From Streptohalobacillus salinus (lineage in GTDB: Bacteria; Bacillota; Bacilli; Bacillales; Amphibacillaceae): a DNA stretch of 64,000 nt. Below the pieces are notes generated by a model that worked only from the letters and a program-made list of their open reading frames with translations, made no database searches and was not told where the DNA came from. Location of the stretch: NCBI RefSeq assembly GCF_003201605.1, contig NZ_QJJR01000012.1:1-64000 (forward strand). Reading direction: 5' to 3'. Both the position numbers and the translations under genes were made by a program. Positions within the stretch are counted from its first letter, which is position 1, and every line of letters begins with the position of its first letter. This document shows, one piece after another, positions 9,442 through 19,135 of the stretch.

Positions 9442-11430
9442 TTATTCGTCGTTTTTCTTTTCTTCTGTTTCTTCTTCTTCAGCTTCAGCTGCTTCTTCAA
9501 AAGATGCAGGTTCTGCCTCAGTTTCTTCTTCAGTTGACGTCTCAGCCGTTTCTTCGCTAACAGGTGTTTCTTCACTCGCTTCTCCTGATTGCTCTGAAAC
9601 AACTTCTTCTGGAAGCTCGCCATCTTCATATAATGATTTAATTTGAGCGGCATCGAGGGTTTCAACTTCAAGTAACGTCTGTGCGACTAACTCCAACTTA
9701 TCACGTTTCTCAGTTAAGATATCTTTCGCACGTCTATAACAGAGATTGATAATGCTTTGCATTTCTTGATCAATGATATACGCGATTTGATCGCTGTAAT
9801 TTGATTCATTCTGCATGTCACGACCTAAGAATACTTGACCGCTGCCATTACTAAATTGCAATGGACCAATCTTGTCACTCATGCCGTATTCTGTCACCAT
9901 CTTACGTGCAATGCTTGTCGCACGCTGGAAGTCATTGTGTGCACCTGTTGATGCTTCACCAAAGATGACCTCTTCGGCAACACGTCCACCTAAGAGTCCA
10001 GTAATCTTATCTAAAAGTTCTGGTTTCGTCATAAAGTAACGGTCTTCACGCGGTAACATCACAGCATAACCACCGGCTTGTCCACGAGGGACAATCGTTA
10101 CTTTGTGAACCATATCAGCTTCATCTAATACCATACCAATAATCGTATGACCACTCTCATGGTAGGCAACAATGTTGCGTTCTTTTTCTGAAATAACCCG
10201 ACTCTTCTTAGCCGGACCAGCAATGACGCGATCAATCGCCTCATCAACATCTTCCATCTCAACCTTAGTTTTATCTGTACGGGCTGCAACGAGGGCTGCT
10301 TCATTCAGCAAGTTCTCTAAGTCCGCACCAGAAAAACCTGGTGTACGCATTGCGATTGTTTTAAGATCCACATCATCCGCTAACGGTTTATTACGCGCAT
10401 GTACTTTCAAGACTTCTTCACGCCCTTTTAAATCGGGACGATCTACAGTAATTTGACGGTCAAAACGACCTGGACGTAATAACGCTGGATCTAAAATATC
10501 AGGGCGGTTAGTTGCCGCGATAATTATAATGCCTTCATTATCACCAAAACCATCCATTTCAACGAGTAATTGATTTAAGGTTTGCTCACGTTCATCGTGA
10601 CCACCACCAACACCTGCGCCACGTTGACGACCGACAGCATCAATCTCATCAATAAAGATAATACACGGTGAGTTTTTCTTCGCATTTTCGAATAAATCAC
10701 GAACACGCGACGCACCCACACCGACAAACATCTCAACAAAGTCTGAACCACTAATTGAGAAGAATGGCACACCTGCTTCACCAGCGACGGCACGTGCAAG
10801 TAATGTTTTACCTGTTCCTGGAGGTCCAACGAGCAAGACACCTTTAGGAATAGTTGCACCAATTGCAGTGAATTTTCGTGGGTCTTTTAAGAAATCGACC
10901 ACTTCAACGAGTTCTTGTTTTTCCTCATCTGCACCTGCTACATCAGTAAAGCGTACTTTTTTCTTTTCTTCGGAGTACATCTTCGCCTTACTCTTACCGA
11001 AGTTCATCACTCGGTTTCCTCCACCTTGTGATTGGTTCATTAAGAATAAGAAAATAACGACCACGATTATAAACGGTGCGATTGCAGTAATAAAACTAAG
11101 AATCGCACTCGGTTGTTCTTCGGGTTGAACTTCTAAAATTTCTTGACTTGCACCTTGTCCTTCAACATAAGCAACAATTTCTGATTCTAAAGGAATGTGT
11201 GTAATGAAGCGTGTTTCTTCCTCATCTTTTAACACCCCAGTGACTTGCATGACACCATGCGCTGGGCGCATCAGCATTTCTTCTATTTCTTCATCTGATA
11301 ATACCTCGATGAATTCATCGAGACGATATTCTTTTGTTTGATTTGTATTTCCAGTAATCAACTGCATCAATGAAAGCAATACGAGAAAGATTACGAAATA
11401 GAAAATCAAATTACGGGTTAAACGATTCAT
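9442..11430 (-). CDS. ftsH: ATP-dependent membrane zinc metalloprotease FtsH
   Basis: Hexameric AAA+ protease in the membrane that degrades misfolded membrane proteins and regulators. The protein is 662 aa from the ATG at 11430, which has GGAGGAGG 6 nt upstream; the frame extends further but without support. Two transmembrane segments (about residues 8-25 and 110-130) flank an external domain. Next come Walker A GPPGTGKT, Walker [12 protein letters not shown], the second region of homology ([17 protein letters not shown]) and the zinc motif HESGH. The C-terminal 50 residues are very rich in Glu/Thr/Ser. The position next to hpt is as in B. subtilis. Confidence 0.97.
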   Translation of the reverse strand: MNRLTRNLIFYFVIFLVLLSLMQLITGNTNQTKEYRLDEFIEVLSDEEIEEMLMRPAHGVMQVTGVLKDEEETRFITHIPLESEIVAYVEGQGASQEILEVQPEEQPSAILSFITAIAPFIIVVVIFLFLMNQSQGGGNRVMNFGKSKAKMYSEEKKKVRFTDVAGADEEKQELVEVVDFLKDPRKFTAIGATIPKGVLLVGPPGTGKTLLARAVAGEAGVPFFSISGSDFVEMFVGVGASRVRDLFENAKKNSPCIIFIDEIDAVGRQRGAGVGGGHDEREQTLNQLLVEMDGFGDNEGIIIIAATNRPDILDPALLRPGRFDRQITVDRPDLKGREEVLKVHARNKPLADDVDLKTIAMRTPGFSGADLENLLNEAALVAARTDKTKVEMEDVDEAIDRVIAGPAKKSRVISEKERNIVAYHESGHTIIGMVLDEADMVHKVTIVPRGQAGGYAVMLPREDRYFMTKPELLDKITGLLGGRVAEEVIFGEASTGAHNDFQRATSIARKMVTEYGMSDKIGPLQFSNGSGQVFLGRDMQNESNYSDQIAYIIDQEMQSIINLCYRRAKDILTEKRDKLELVAQTLLEVETLDAAQIKSLYEDGELPEEVVSEQSGEASEETPVSEETAETSTEEETEAEPASFEEAAEAEEEETEEKKNDE

Positions 11431-11556
11431 GACATTCCTCCTCCCAAACGAGAAAACTATAGTACATCTTATCATAAAAAAATCACTTATAGCAATTTAT
11501 CCGACTCGATGTTTGATCGTTATCGTTTTGGTTAATTTTTTGTTTTTTTAATCATT

Positions 11557-12105
11557 CTATTCTAAATCGCCACCGTAAACATGCGGTTTCAATACACCGA
11601 TGTAAGGCAGGTTACGATATTTTTCTTGATAATCTAACCCATAGCCTACGACAAACTCGTTTGGCACTTTAAACCCAACAACATCAGCAGAAATTTTCGC
11701 AGTCCGTCCTGACGGTTTATCTAATAAGGTTACAATTTTAATTGAACGTGCTTTGCGGTATTTGAATAAATCGACCAAATAGCTAAGGGTAAGACCGCTA
11801 TCGATGATGTCCTCAATGATTAAGATATCGCGTCCTTCTACCTTCGTATTTAAATCCTTCTCAATTTTAACCTCTCCCGATGAGGTCATTCCTCCACCGT
11901 AACTTGATACATCCATGAAATCCATTTCTAAATATGTATCCATGTGTCGAAGAACATCAGACATGAATGGAAGTGCACCTTTTAAGACACCGACAGCAAG
12001 TGGGAAGCGATCACGGTATTCTTCTGCTAACTGTTGGCCTAGCTCCTTGCATTTTTCTTCAATTTCTTCTGTTGTCACTAATATCTTCTCGATGTCGTTA
12101 TGCAT
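11557..12105 (-). CDS. hpt: Hypoxanthine phosphoribosyltransferase
   Basis: Purine salvage: joins PRPP to hypoxanthine or guanine. The protein is 182 aa, the usual length. The PRPP-binding loop is [12 protein letters not shown] around residues 95-106. It is encoded directly after tilS (19 nt spacing), the conserved tilS-hpt-ftsH order of Bacillales. GGAGGACC lies upstream of the ATG. Confidence 0.96.
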   Translation of the reverse strand: MHNDIEKILVTTEEIEEKCKELGQQLAEEYRDRFPLAVGVLKGALPFMSDVLRHMDTYLEMDFMDVSSYGGGMTSSGEVKIEKDLNTKVEGRDILIIEDIIDSGLTLSYLVDLFKYRKARSIKIVTLLDKPSGRTAKISADVVGFKVPNEFVVGYGLDYQEKYRNLPYIGVLKPHVYGGDLE

Positions 12106-12124
12106 CTTTGGTCCTCCTACTAAA

Positions 12125-13501
12125 TCACAAATTATTTTTTTGATACGTTATCTTCACATACTGATTAGTATTCATTCGTTTATGCGCTTCACTTTTCGCT
12201 AACCCAATGACCCATAAAATTTCTTCGCCTTGGACAAGGATTGGCCATGTCTTCCGTAGCTCTTGATCGACTTTTTGATCAATAAAAATTCGACTAATTT
12301 TTTTATGCCCTTCTAACGAAGCTAAATAGATACGGTCTCCATCTTGCCGTGTCCGCACTGAAATGGGTTCACCCGTGTCAACGAGATAAACTTCCCACGG
12401 CGAGGCAGCTGTTGTTTGGGTTACTCGTTCACATAGCACGCGATCGCCACCAGGTAATCTTGTCACACCTGGGACTGAAAGTGTAACGTCAAAAGCGTCT
12501 TTAACCTGTTTAAACGTGAACGTGACGCCTCGGTAAACTTTACGCATCAGACCACCTTCAGGCAGGTTGAATGATTGCTGAGCGGTTTGTGCGTGAAGCA
12601 ATGAATAAAATTGTTCTTCATGTTTGTAACTTAAATCAGTTGGAACGGTATCATACAGATAGTTTAATATTAGATGAAACAGCCTTCTTTGTAAAGCACG
12701 GGGCTGGTTTTTCACCGCTTCAATTTCAAAAGATATTTCGAAAGGGGCCGCATTAAAGCTGAGCACCTTTTTTTGCAACACTTCTGTTTGTTGCGCAAGA
12801 TAACTTTCATCATCGCCAAGGTGTTCTCGTAGTACCGTTAAGGTTTGGTTAAGATTTGGATTCATTGCTTTTAACTTTGGCAAGACATGCAAACGAAGCG
12901 CATTTCTACGATAAGCATCTTCTTGATTCGATGCATCTTCACGAAAGGATAGCTGATGCGCTTTTAGATAGGTATAAATGGCTTCTTTTTCGATATCCAT
13001 GAACGGACGAATAAGCTCACCACCAAAAAAGGCGCGCTTGATCGGCATCGCTAAAAGTGCTTCTGGCTCAGTTTGTCGCACAAGTCGCATAAGCAACGTT
13101 TCTGTTTGGTCATCTAGGTGATGCGCGAGAGCAACCTTGGTCGCACCAACAGCTTCCATGACTTCAGCTAATGCTTTGTAGCGTAACGTGCGTGCGGCAA
13201 CCTGCGTACTGATCTTCTGTTCTTTTTTGTACGGGTACACATCTAATGTCACAGCTTTAAAGGTGAGCGCATGCTGCTTTGCATAAGCTTCTACAAACAA
13301 AACATCCGCTGCAGACGTTGCTCCACGGAGTCCATGATCAATCGAGCAGACCGTTAAATTTAACTGATACTGTTCCTGCAAGGCTTCTAAACAATGGAGT
13401 AATGCCATTGAATCAGCACCACCACTGACAGCAACTAAAACATGGTCGCCTTGTTCCAATAATTGATTCGCCGTAATTGTTGCCTTCACTTTTTCTAGCA
13501 T
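12125..13501 (-). CDS. tilS: tRNA(Ile)-lysidine synthase
   Basis: Modifies C34 of the CAU-anticodon isoleucine tRNA to lysidine, an essential decoding step. The protein is 458 aa from the ATG at 13501. The PP-loop ATPase motif is [12 protein letters not shown] near residue 25. The N-terminal N-type ATP pyrophosphatase domain is followed by the substrate-recognition and C-terminal TilS domains ([18 protein letters not shown]). The longer frame to 13546 has no better ribosome-binding site and adds an unusual N-terminus. Next to it in B. subtilis lie yabT, yabS and spoIIE; here only the tRNA-Met gene and the EET region are found. Confidence 0.94.
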   Translation of the reverse strand: MLEKVKATITANQLLEQGDHVLVAVSGGADSMALLHCLEALQEQYQLNLTVCSIDHGLRGATSAADVLFVEAYAKQHALTFKAVTLDVYPYKKEQKISTQVAARTLRYKALAEVMEAVGATKVALAHHLDDQTETLLMRLVRQTEPEALLAMPIKRAFFGGELIRPFMDIEKEAIYTYLKAHQLSFREDASNQEDAYRRNALRLHVLPKLKAMNPNLNQTLTVLREHLGDDESYLAQQTEVLQKKVLSFNAAPFEISFEIEAVKNQPRALQRRLFHLILNYLYDTVPTDLSYKHEEQFYSLLHAQTAQQSFNLPEGGLMRKVYRGVTFTFKQVKDAFDVTLSVPGVTRLPGGDRVLCERVTQTTAASPWEVYLVDTGEPISVRTRQDGDRIYLASLEGHKKISRIFIDQKVDQELRKTWPILVQGEEILWVIGLAKSEAHKRMNTNQYVKITYQKNNL

Positions 13502-13607
13502 GACAAACCCTACTTTACGTTTAATTTGACTGTTACATCGTACCAAAGATCAACGCACCATGACAACTATAACCCATCATTAAACTGAAACTTTCTTTTG
13601 AAAACTA

Positions 13608-13636
13608 TTGACACAAGGGAATGGCTATTGTATTAT
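13608..13636 (+). promoter_or_regulatory. Promoter of tRNA-Met
   Basis: TTGACA (13608-13613) and TATTAT (13631-13636) with 17-bp spacing lie 20 bp before the tRNA. This is a near-consensus sigma-A promoter. Confidence 0.85.
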
Positions 13637-13656
13637 ATCACTTGTGACTTTCTTAT

Positions 13657-13733
13657 GGCGGTGTAGCTCAGCTGGCTAGAGCGTACGGTTCATACCCGTG
13701 AGGTCGGGGGTTCGATCCCCTCCGCCGCTACCA
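13657..13733 (+). tRNA. tRNA-Met (elongator, anticodon CAT)
   Basis: A 77-nt cloverleaf with encoded CCA. The acceptor is GGCGGTG paired with CGCCGCT (first pair G-U), the D-arm begins GCTC-AGCTGG, the anticodon arm is ACGGT-TCATACC-CGT with anticodon CAT, and the T-arm is GGGGG-TTCGATC-CCCTC. It is very close to elongator tRNA-Met of Bacillus species. From memory, B. subtilis also has a tRNA-Met in the yabR-spoIIE neighbourhood, so the gene marks the old position of that region. Confidence 0.97.
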
Positions 13734-13774
13734 TTTCTAAATTTCAATAAACATTAGCTACTAATAAATAACCG

Positions 13775-13809
13775 AGGTGTCTCTACGAATAGAGACACCT
13801 CTTTTTTTG
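13775..13809 (+). terminator. Terminator after tRNA-Met
   Basis: A perfect 11-bp stem AGGTGTCTCTA / TAGAGACACCT is followed by CTTTTTTT. It could also stop transcription coming from ecfT on the other strand, although the T-run favours the plus direction. Confidence 0.9.
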
Positions 13810-13872
13810 TTTTATCCATCACTGCATTAAGCGTTAATAAAAAAACGAGGATTAGCTACACGAGCAGTTTAG

Positions 13873-14667
13873 CTACTGCTGAAAAACAAAGACAACCACC
13901 ATCAACATCAGGAGAAATAAAGAACCAAAGACGTCTTGCTTTTTCCACTTTAATTCCCGGTAGTGGCTTCGCTTTTGATTGGATTGATAACCTTTCACTT
14001 CAAGTACATCCGCCATATCTTCGGCTCGTTTCAATGAATTTTGAAATAAGGGCAGCACAAGGGGAACTAAAGCTTTCATTTGATTGATTAAGGACCCTTG
14101 GCCAAACACCATTCCTCTAGCTTTCTGAGCGTTCATCACTTTATCTGTTTCATCTAAAAGATTAGGAATAAATCGTAAAGCAATCGATAACATTAAACTT
14201 AAGTCTTCAATCGGTACCTTAATGTACTTCAACGGTTTCAATAGAAAATACAAGGCATCGGTGATTTCAACGGGTTTTGTTGTTAGGGTCAGCACCGTTG
14301 AAATAAAGATAATCATCACAAACCGTAAAAACGTCTGCAATCCTAACGTTAAACCGAACGAAGAAATCGCAAACGGACCATAGCGCAGATAGACATCTCC
14401 CCCACTTGTCGTCATTATCCGTAACGTTACCGCAAAAAGAATTAACCAAATTAACGGTTTTACACCCTTGACATAAATCGCTAGCTTTACCCCCGTTTGT
14501 TCCATTAATAATAAAGTCAGTACAAAAAACAATAAGTAATAGAAGGTCGATTCAAGAAAGAACAGTAAACCTACATAGATGAGGGCAAAAATTAATTTGA
14601 AGCGTGGGTCGAGGTGATGAATAAAAGAATCACCCGGAAAATACCGACCGAAAATAAGTTGATTCAT
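13873..14667 (-). CDS. ECF transporter transmembrane protein EcfT, candidate EET-dedicated FmnA
   Basis: Integral membrane subunit that couples two EcfA ATPases to substrate-binding S components. The protein is 264 aa with about five hydrophobic helices and a cytoplasmic coupling region at 170-230. EcfT proteins usually have two Ala-Arg-Gly motifs contacting the ATPases: the first is present (QKARG, 183-185), and the second reads V-K-G (224-226). The gene overlaps ecfA2 by 4 nt and ends an operon with fmnB and dmkA, not the ribosomal-protein cluster where housekeeping ecfT sits. This matches FmnA of Listeria EET loci, which with RibU is reported to handle flavin for surface flavinylation. The role is inferred from context. 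Confidence 0.8.
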   Translation of the reverse strand: MNQLIFGRYFPGDSFIHHLDPRFKLIFALIYVGLLFFLESTFYYLLFFVLTLLLMEQTGVKLAIYVKGVKPLIWLILFAVTLRIMTTSGGDVYLRYGPFAISSFGLTLGLQTFLRFVMIIFISTVLTLTTKPVEITDALYFLLKPLKYIKVPIEDLSLMLSIALRFIPNLLDETDKVMNAQKARGMVFGQGSLINQMKALVPLVLPLFQNSLKRAEDMADVLEVKGYQSNQKRSHYRELKWKKQDVFGSLFLLMLMVVVFVFQQ

Positions 14668-15521
14668 ACCCAGCCCTCCTCAATCATTGCTCTAGCCAAC
14701 TCATCAACCGTCTTCGGGTGTGCACGTAATGGCTGACCTTTGGCCTGTTCAATTGTCTGCTTTAAGCGCAAGACTTCAGGTAATTCAAGTCGGTATCTTT
14801 TTAGTAAGGCTTCTTGATTGAATAACTCCGCAACCGACAAATGCGCTTTCACTTCACCTTTAGCCATCACAATCACATCATCTGCATAGTGGACCACATC
14901 ATCCATGTCATGTGTCACCATTACCGTTGTTAAGCCTTTTCGTTGGTGCAAGTCTTTAAGCATATCAAAAATTGCACGCTTGCCCTCTGGGTCCAACCCA
15001 GCAGCCGGTTCATCTAACACTAAGATTTCTGGTTCTGTCGCAAGAACTCCAGCAATTGCAACACGGCGTTGCTGACCACCGGACAAATTAAAAGGTGAGC
15101 GCGTAAACAAGTGCCGCGCTAAGCCAACGGTCGCGCTCGCTTCTTCAACCAAGCGTTCAACCTCTACCTCAGTGAAACCAAAGTTGCGCGGACCGAAAGC
15201 AATATCGTCATAAACCGTCTCTGCGAACAATTGGTTTTCAGGAAATTGAAACACCATGCCGACATTTTTCCGAATGGCATTTAGCGTCTGTTTATCAACA
15301 TTCTTTTCTAAGGTATACTCACCGACCTGCAGGTGTCCTTTCGTTGGTAACAATAACCCATTAACAAGTTTCAACACACTCGATTTCCCCGCGCCGGTTT
15401 CACCAATAACCGCCGTAAATGCACCTTGTTCAATCGAAAGGGAAAGCTCCGATAATACATTTGTCTTACGGAAAGGACCCACACTGTAGTCAGCACTTAC
15501 CTCATTTAATTGGATTTGCAT
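14664..15521 (-). CDS. ecfA2: ECF transporter ATPase EcfA2
   Basis: ATP-hydrolysing subunit of an energy-coupling-factor transporter. The protein is 285 aa: Walker A GETGAGKSS (about 40-48), Q-loop FQFPENQLF, signature LSGGQQRR, Walker B ILVLDEPAAGLDP and switch histidine MVTHDM. The FPENQLFAETVYDDIAFGPRNFG stretch is typical of EcfA rather than other ABC ATPases. It overlaps both ecfA1 (16 nt) and ecfT (4 nt), so the three are made together. Placement in the EET arm suggests flavin as cargo. Confidence 0.88.
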   Translation of the reverse strand: MQIQLNEVSADYSVGPFRKTNVLSELSLSIEQGAFTAVIGETGAGKSSVLKLVNGLLLPTKGHLQVGEYTLEKNVDKQTLNAIRKNVGMVFQFPENQLFAETVYDDIAFGPRNFGFTEVEVERLVEEASATVGLARHLFTRSPFNLSGGQQRRVAIAGVLATEPEILVLDEPAAGLDPEGKRAIFDMLKDLHQRKGLTTVMVTHDMDDVVHYADDVIVMAKGEVKAHLSVAELFNQEALLKRYRLELPEVLRLKQTIEQAKGQPLRAHPKTVDELARAMIEEGWV

Positions 15522-16327
15522 AGAAAATTCACCAACGCTTCTTCTGTTAAATAGCTTTCAGAAATACCTCGACCTCGCGCAGTAAGTGCACGATTTAATC
15601 GCTCGACCATCGGTGGCTCAAGGCTCTCATCTGCTGCAAAAATCTCTGTCAGGCTCCCGTCTCTAAAGACGGTTCCTTGTTTTAATTGAATAATGCGATC
15701 ACTATAAACCAATGCTTCGCGTTCATGAGAAATCGATATGATCGTTAAGTGATGTTTTTCCTTCAAACGATGCAATAGCTCCAGCAGATCCCGTCGTGCT
15801 GCTGGATCAATCATCACAAATGCTTCATCAAAAATCATAATTTCAGGCTGTAAGGCCAAGAGACCTGCGATTTGTACCCGCTGTTTTTGCCCACCTGAAA
15901 GTTGCTGTGGATCGAGCTTACGCTCTTGCCACATCCCTACTTCTTGTAACGCCTCTTTAACCCGTCGCTTCATATCTGATCGTGTTAAATTTTGATTTTC
16001 CAAACTAAAAGCAACATCGTCTTCTACAGACGTTCCGATAAATTGATTATCCGGGTTTTGAAACACCATGCCAATCCGACGCCGGAATAGTGGGACGGTC
16101 TCTTCTGATAAATGAACACCATCCAACTGGATGATGCCTCGCTCTACTGGGTATAAGCCAATCATGACACGTGCTAATGTTGATTTACCTGATCCGTTGT
16201 CACCGATAACCGTCACCCATTCGCCTCGGTTAAAGTCTAGACTGATCTGATTTAACTGGTAATCGTTTGTTCTTAAGTCATAACGAAACGATAAGTCTTT
16301 AATAGTAAGCACTGCTTCTTTCAACAT
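15506..16327 (-). CDS. ecfA1: ECF transporter ATPase EcfA1
   Basis: Second ATPase of the heterodimer. The protein is 273 aa: Walker A GDNGSGKST, Q-loop FQNPDNQFIG, signature LSGGQKQR, Walker B MIFDEAFVMIDP and switch SISHE. The DEA in place of DEP after Walker B is common in EcfA1 proteins. FQNPDNQF plus the pairing with a second EcfA directly downstream identify the ECF type. It is preceded by dmkA with 44 nt between and carries its own AGGAGG. Confidence 0.88.
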   Translation of the reverse strand: MLKEAVLTIKDLSFRYDLRTNDYQLNQISLDFNRGEWVTVIGDNGSGKSTLARVMIGLYPVERGIIQLDGVHLSEETVPLFRRRIGMVFQNPDNQFIGTSVEDDVAFSLENQNLTRSDMKRRVKEALQEVGMWQERKLDPQQLSGGQKQRVQIAGLLALQPEIMIFDEAFVMIDPAARRDLLELLHRLKEKHHLTIISISHEREALVYSDRIIQLKQGTVFRDGSLTEIFAADESLEPPMVERLNRALTARGRGISESYLTEEALVNFLCKSN

Positions 16328-16371
16328 CTTTAACCTCCTCGATGATCTGTTTAGCTCACGTGCAGGTCTTC

Positions 16372-17313
16372 TTAGTTAATAATCAATGCAAGCAAAAAGC
16401 TTAAACTTACCGCACCATTAACAAGGACTAAGTTTTTAACCGAGACAACGAACGTTTCCGCTTTTTCTTGTTTACGATTAAAGAGACGTACCTGTTTAAA
16501 AACAGGATAACCCGCGAGTAGACTTAACAGCACAATAGAGGGCACAATTTCTGCAATGACACTCGCGATAATTGCGATAAAACTAATCACATAGAGGGCA
16601 TTAAATAATTTAACAGCCACTCCTTTACCGATATAATACGGTAACGTATAACGATGGTTATAGATATCTTCTTCTAAGTCACAAATGTTATTGGCTAACA
16701 TTAAATTCGCAATCGTCAAAACACTTGGTAGCGCAATTAAGAAAATTTCGAGTAACAAGAGTAAATTCGCTTCAAATATCAAAGTGGGGCCATCAAGCCC
16801 TAAATGGACAATCCCCTGATCATATGCATTAACATATACGGCCAGAAAAATAATGCCAAACCCCATCGTCATGCCAGAAAACACTTCGCCTAGTGGCATT
16901 CTAGAAAGTGGAATTGGACCAAATGTATAGAAGATTCCGATTGCGAAACAAATCACCCCTATTAATAAGACAAAAAAGTCGGTACGGAAACTTAAAACAA
17001 CACCGATGCTAGAAGCCGTGACCAGCAAGGTAATAATTGTCACAAATACCGTTTTTGTTGAAATGTTTTCTTGTCCAATAATGTTTCGGGTCTTCCGGTA
17101 CGTATCTGTACTCGCCTTTAAATAATCCATAAAATTATTGATTGCTGTTGTCGCTAAGTCGAACAGTAACATCGCCACAAAAAACAACAATGTATTCACT
17201 ATGTTTAGCTCTTGGTAGCGCAACAAGACAAATAAAATACCAATCGTAAATGGAAACACACTCGCTATCTTTGTCTGAATTTCAACTAGTTTTAAAAACG
17301 ATTTAATCGTCAT
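16372..17313 (-). CDS. dmkA: UbiA-family prenyltransferase, candidate demethylmenaquinone synthase DmkA
   Basis: Integral membrane enzyme expected to attach a polyprenyl chain to 1,4-dihydroxy-2-naphthoate, giving demethylmenaquinone. The protein is 313 aa with about eight or nine hydrophobic helices. The two metal-diphosphate motifs of the family are present: NNFMDY (59-64) with the preceding D52, and NNICDLEED (208-216, D212 and D216) followed by RYTLPYYIG as in MenA. It is 6 nt downstream of fmnB. In Listeria EET loci the equivalent gene makes the quinone pool used by Ndh2. A housekeeping MenA role cannot be excluded from sequence alone. Confidence 0.85.
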   Translation of the reverse strand: MTIKSFLKLVEIQTKIASVFPFTIGILFVLLRYQELNIVNTLLFFVAMLLFDLATTAINNFMDYLKASTDTYRKTRNIIGQENISTKTVFVTIITLLVTASSIGVVLSFRTDFFVLLIGVICFAIGIFYTFGPIPLSRMPLGEVFSGMTMGFGIIFLAVYVNAYDQGIVHLGLDGPTLIFEANLLLLLEIFLIALPSVLTIANLMLANNICDLEEDIYNHRYTLPYYIGKGVAVKLFNALYVISFIAIIASVIAEIVPSIVLLSLLAGYPVFKQVRLFNRKQEKAETFVVSVKNLVLVNGAVSLSFLLALIIN

Positions 17314-17318
17314 TTCGA

Positions 17319-18368
17319 TTACTCCTCTTCTATTATCGTAAATTGCTCATTTAACAATTCAAATTGATCGACTAAACCACTTGTTAGGATCACTTCTTGA
17401 TCTTTCGTTACGAAAATAGCTTCTACTTCCTCAAGCGATTCAATGATTTCTTTTCCACCATTCACACCATTAGCAAAGACCGCCGTCGAGAGTGCATCAC
17501 CTTGTACCGATGTTTCACTAACAATCGTTACGCCAGCAATCGTGTTATCGAAAGGATAACCCGTGTCTGGGTCTAGTAAGTGATGGTAGGTTTCACCATC
17601 CACTTCTAAATAACGCTCATAAATTCCTGAAGTGACGACCGATTTATCTACCGCTTCAATTCGTCCAATTAACTCACCGCGGCCTAAAAACGGATTCTGT
17701 ACCCCAACCGTCCAAGGCGTACCTGTCGGGCGATTGCCTTTCACGTATATATTTCCACCTAAATCAATGATTGCTGTCGTCACACCAGCTTCATCAAATA
17801 GTTCATTAACCCTATCTGAGATATAACCTTTAGCAATAGCGCCAAGATCTAATTCCATGGCTTCCTCTGGTAAAAAAACCGTTTGGTTTTCTTCATCTAA
17901 TACAATCGACTGATGATCGATGATGGCTAACACCTCTGTAATTTCTTCATCACTCGGTTTTCTCGCATCGTCATAACCAATCCGCCATAAATTCGTTAAC
18001 GGACCAACGGTAATATCGAAGCCTCCATTTGATAGCTCGCCGTAATCAATGCTATCCTCGATCAATTGAAAGACTTCTTCGGAGACTTTAACGGGATTAA
18101 TCCCTGCTTGTTGATTGATTTGGCTGACTTCTGATGTTTCAATTTCATCACTGAGTAACTGCTCATACTGATCAATCATCGCAATTGCCTCGTCCACTGT
18201 CGCTTCACTGTCTTTGTCATAAACCGTTAGGTTAACTACGGTACCTAATAAAAAAGACGTTTCTTTAACCGGTTGGCTTCTCAAATCGCTCTCTTCATCA
18301 TTACACGCTGTTAAAACCAATAACAGACTTACTAAAATAACTATATACCCTAAACGTAAGTTTCTCAC
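17319..18368 (-). CDS. fmnB: FAD:protein FMN transferase, lipoprotein (ApbE family), candidate FmnB
   Basis: Attaches FMN to threonine or serine of surface proteins using FAD. The 349-aa protein has a signal peptide with lipobox LTAC (lipidated C22), so it acts outside the membrane. ApbE features are LLGTVVNLTVYD early, SEVSQINQQAG, FDITVGPLTNLW, DLGAIAKGYISD, DLGGNIYVKG and HHLLDPDTGYP with STAVFANG near the end. It is the first gene of the minus-strand arm and diverges from ndh2. Its FMN acceptor is not recognisable in this window. Confidence 0.92.
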   Translation of the reverse strand: MRNLRLGYIVILVSLLLVLTACNDEESDLRSQPVKETSFLLGTVVNLTVYDKDSEATVDEAIAMIDQYEQLLSDEIETSEVSQINQQAGINPVKVSEEVFQLIEDSIDYGELSNGGFDITVGPLTNLWRIGYDDARKPSDEEITEVLAIIDHQSIVLDEENQTVFLPEEAMELDLGAIAKGYISDRVNELFDEAGVTTAIIDLGGNIYVKGNRPTGTPWTVGVQNPFLGRGELIGRIEAVDKSVVTSGIYERYLEVDGETYHHLLDPDTGYPFDNTIAGVTIVSETSVQGDALSTAVFANGVNGGKEIIESLEEVEAIFVTKDQEVILTSGLVDQFELLNEQFTIIEEE

Positions 18369-19135
18369 AAGACTCTTCCCCTTTTTGTATTATCGTTAGA
18401 GACACTAGAAAAGATAGCCCTCTTCGTCTTCATCTATTTTCGTGTGCATTTTTTCACATACTGATTTCGTAACGCATCATACCACGATTTAAAACGGTTG
18501 TCGATGATGATGGTTCTGGAAGCTCACTGTATATTTTAGACTTTTTTCTTCAAGATGTGAATACTTAGCTAACTTTTTTGTTTAAAAAAACAATTAAACA
18601 TGCGTGTAACGCTAAACCACTCTTCCATTGTGACCCGGGATACGTCGCCCTCGAGTACTAAGTAGAGTCCGGTACATTATTCTGAGACCTCTATCTAAAT
18701 GCGTCCTTTTATTCTTACAGACAATTCGAAGGCTGAGTCAAGAGCCTGTGTGGCCACTTCTATGGTTTTAATCTTTTTCCACGTTCAATTTAAACAACGA
18801 AAATTTATTCTTCTATTATAATATGAAGCAAACCGTTAATTGCTTTAAGCAAGGTGACCTTTTTACTGCGATTGATTTATTACCTGTTCCAAATATAGAC
18901 ATACCTACGTAAACTTGTATAAAGAATGACTATTTTTGTTAATAGAATGACCAGAATCAAAACTTTTTATATATTTTCTTATATAATCTTTAAAAAAGGC
19001 TAGACATCACCCGGTGTGAGCGTTAGAATATAGGATGGTTGTTCACAAATTCACAACAAGTCTCGAATTTGAACGATTTGTGAACATTTTATGAACATTT
19101 GCATTAATAAATTCTATTATAGGAGTGAAATTTTA
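18369..19135 (+). other. Long divergent intergenic region between fmnB and ndh2
   Basis: 767 bp without a convincing gene. Visible items: a minus-strand TATAAT at 18820-18815, which could serve fmnB; a plus-strand TATAAT at 18982-18987 with no good -35; a CACC-C-GGTG dyad near 19008-19016; and the TTGTGAA-type half-sites at 19041-19097. On the minus strand an open stretch at 18511-18434 reads TIIIDNRFKSWYDALRNQYV and ends in a stop, without start or ribosome-binding site; it may be debris of a small gene. The rest shows nothing I can name. Confidence 0.6.
19041..19097 (+). promoter_or_regulatory. Rex-like operator cluster upstream of ndh2
   Basis: Exact half-sites TTCACAA occur at 19042-19048 and 19050-19056, and TTGTGAA at 19078-19084. 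GTTCACAAAT (19041-19050) and ATTTGTGAAC (19076-19085) form a perfect 10-bp inverted repeat 25 bp apart. Rex of Firmicutes binds TTGTGAA-N4-TTCACAA; the best single overlap here (minus strand 19056-19039) matches 12 of 14 defined positions. The site lies 50-95 bp before the ndh2 ATG. That an NADH-sensing repressor controls an NADH dehydrogenase is plausible but inferred. Confidence 0.5.

Noticed and set aside
9438-9671. Lysine-rich 77-aa ORF
   Set aside because: It is the shadow of the Glu-rich C-terminus of FtsH in another frame.
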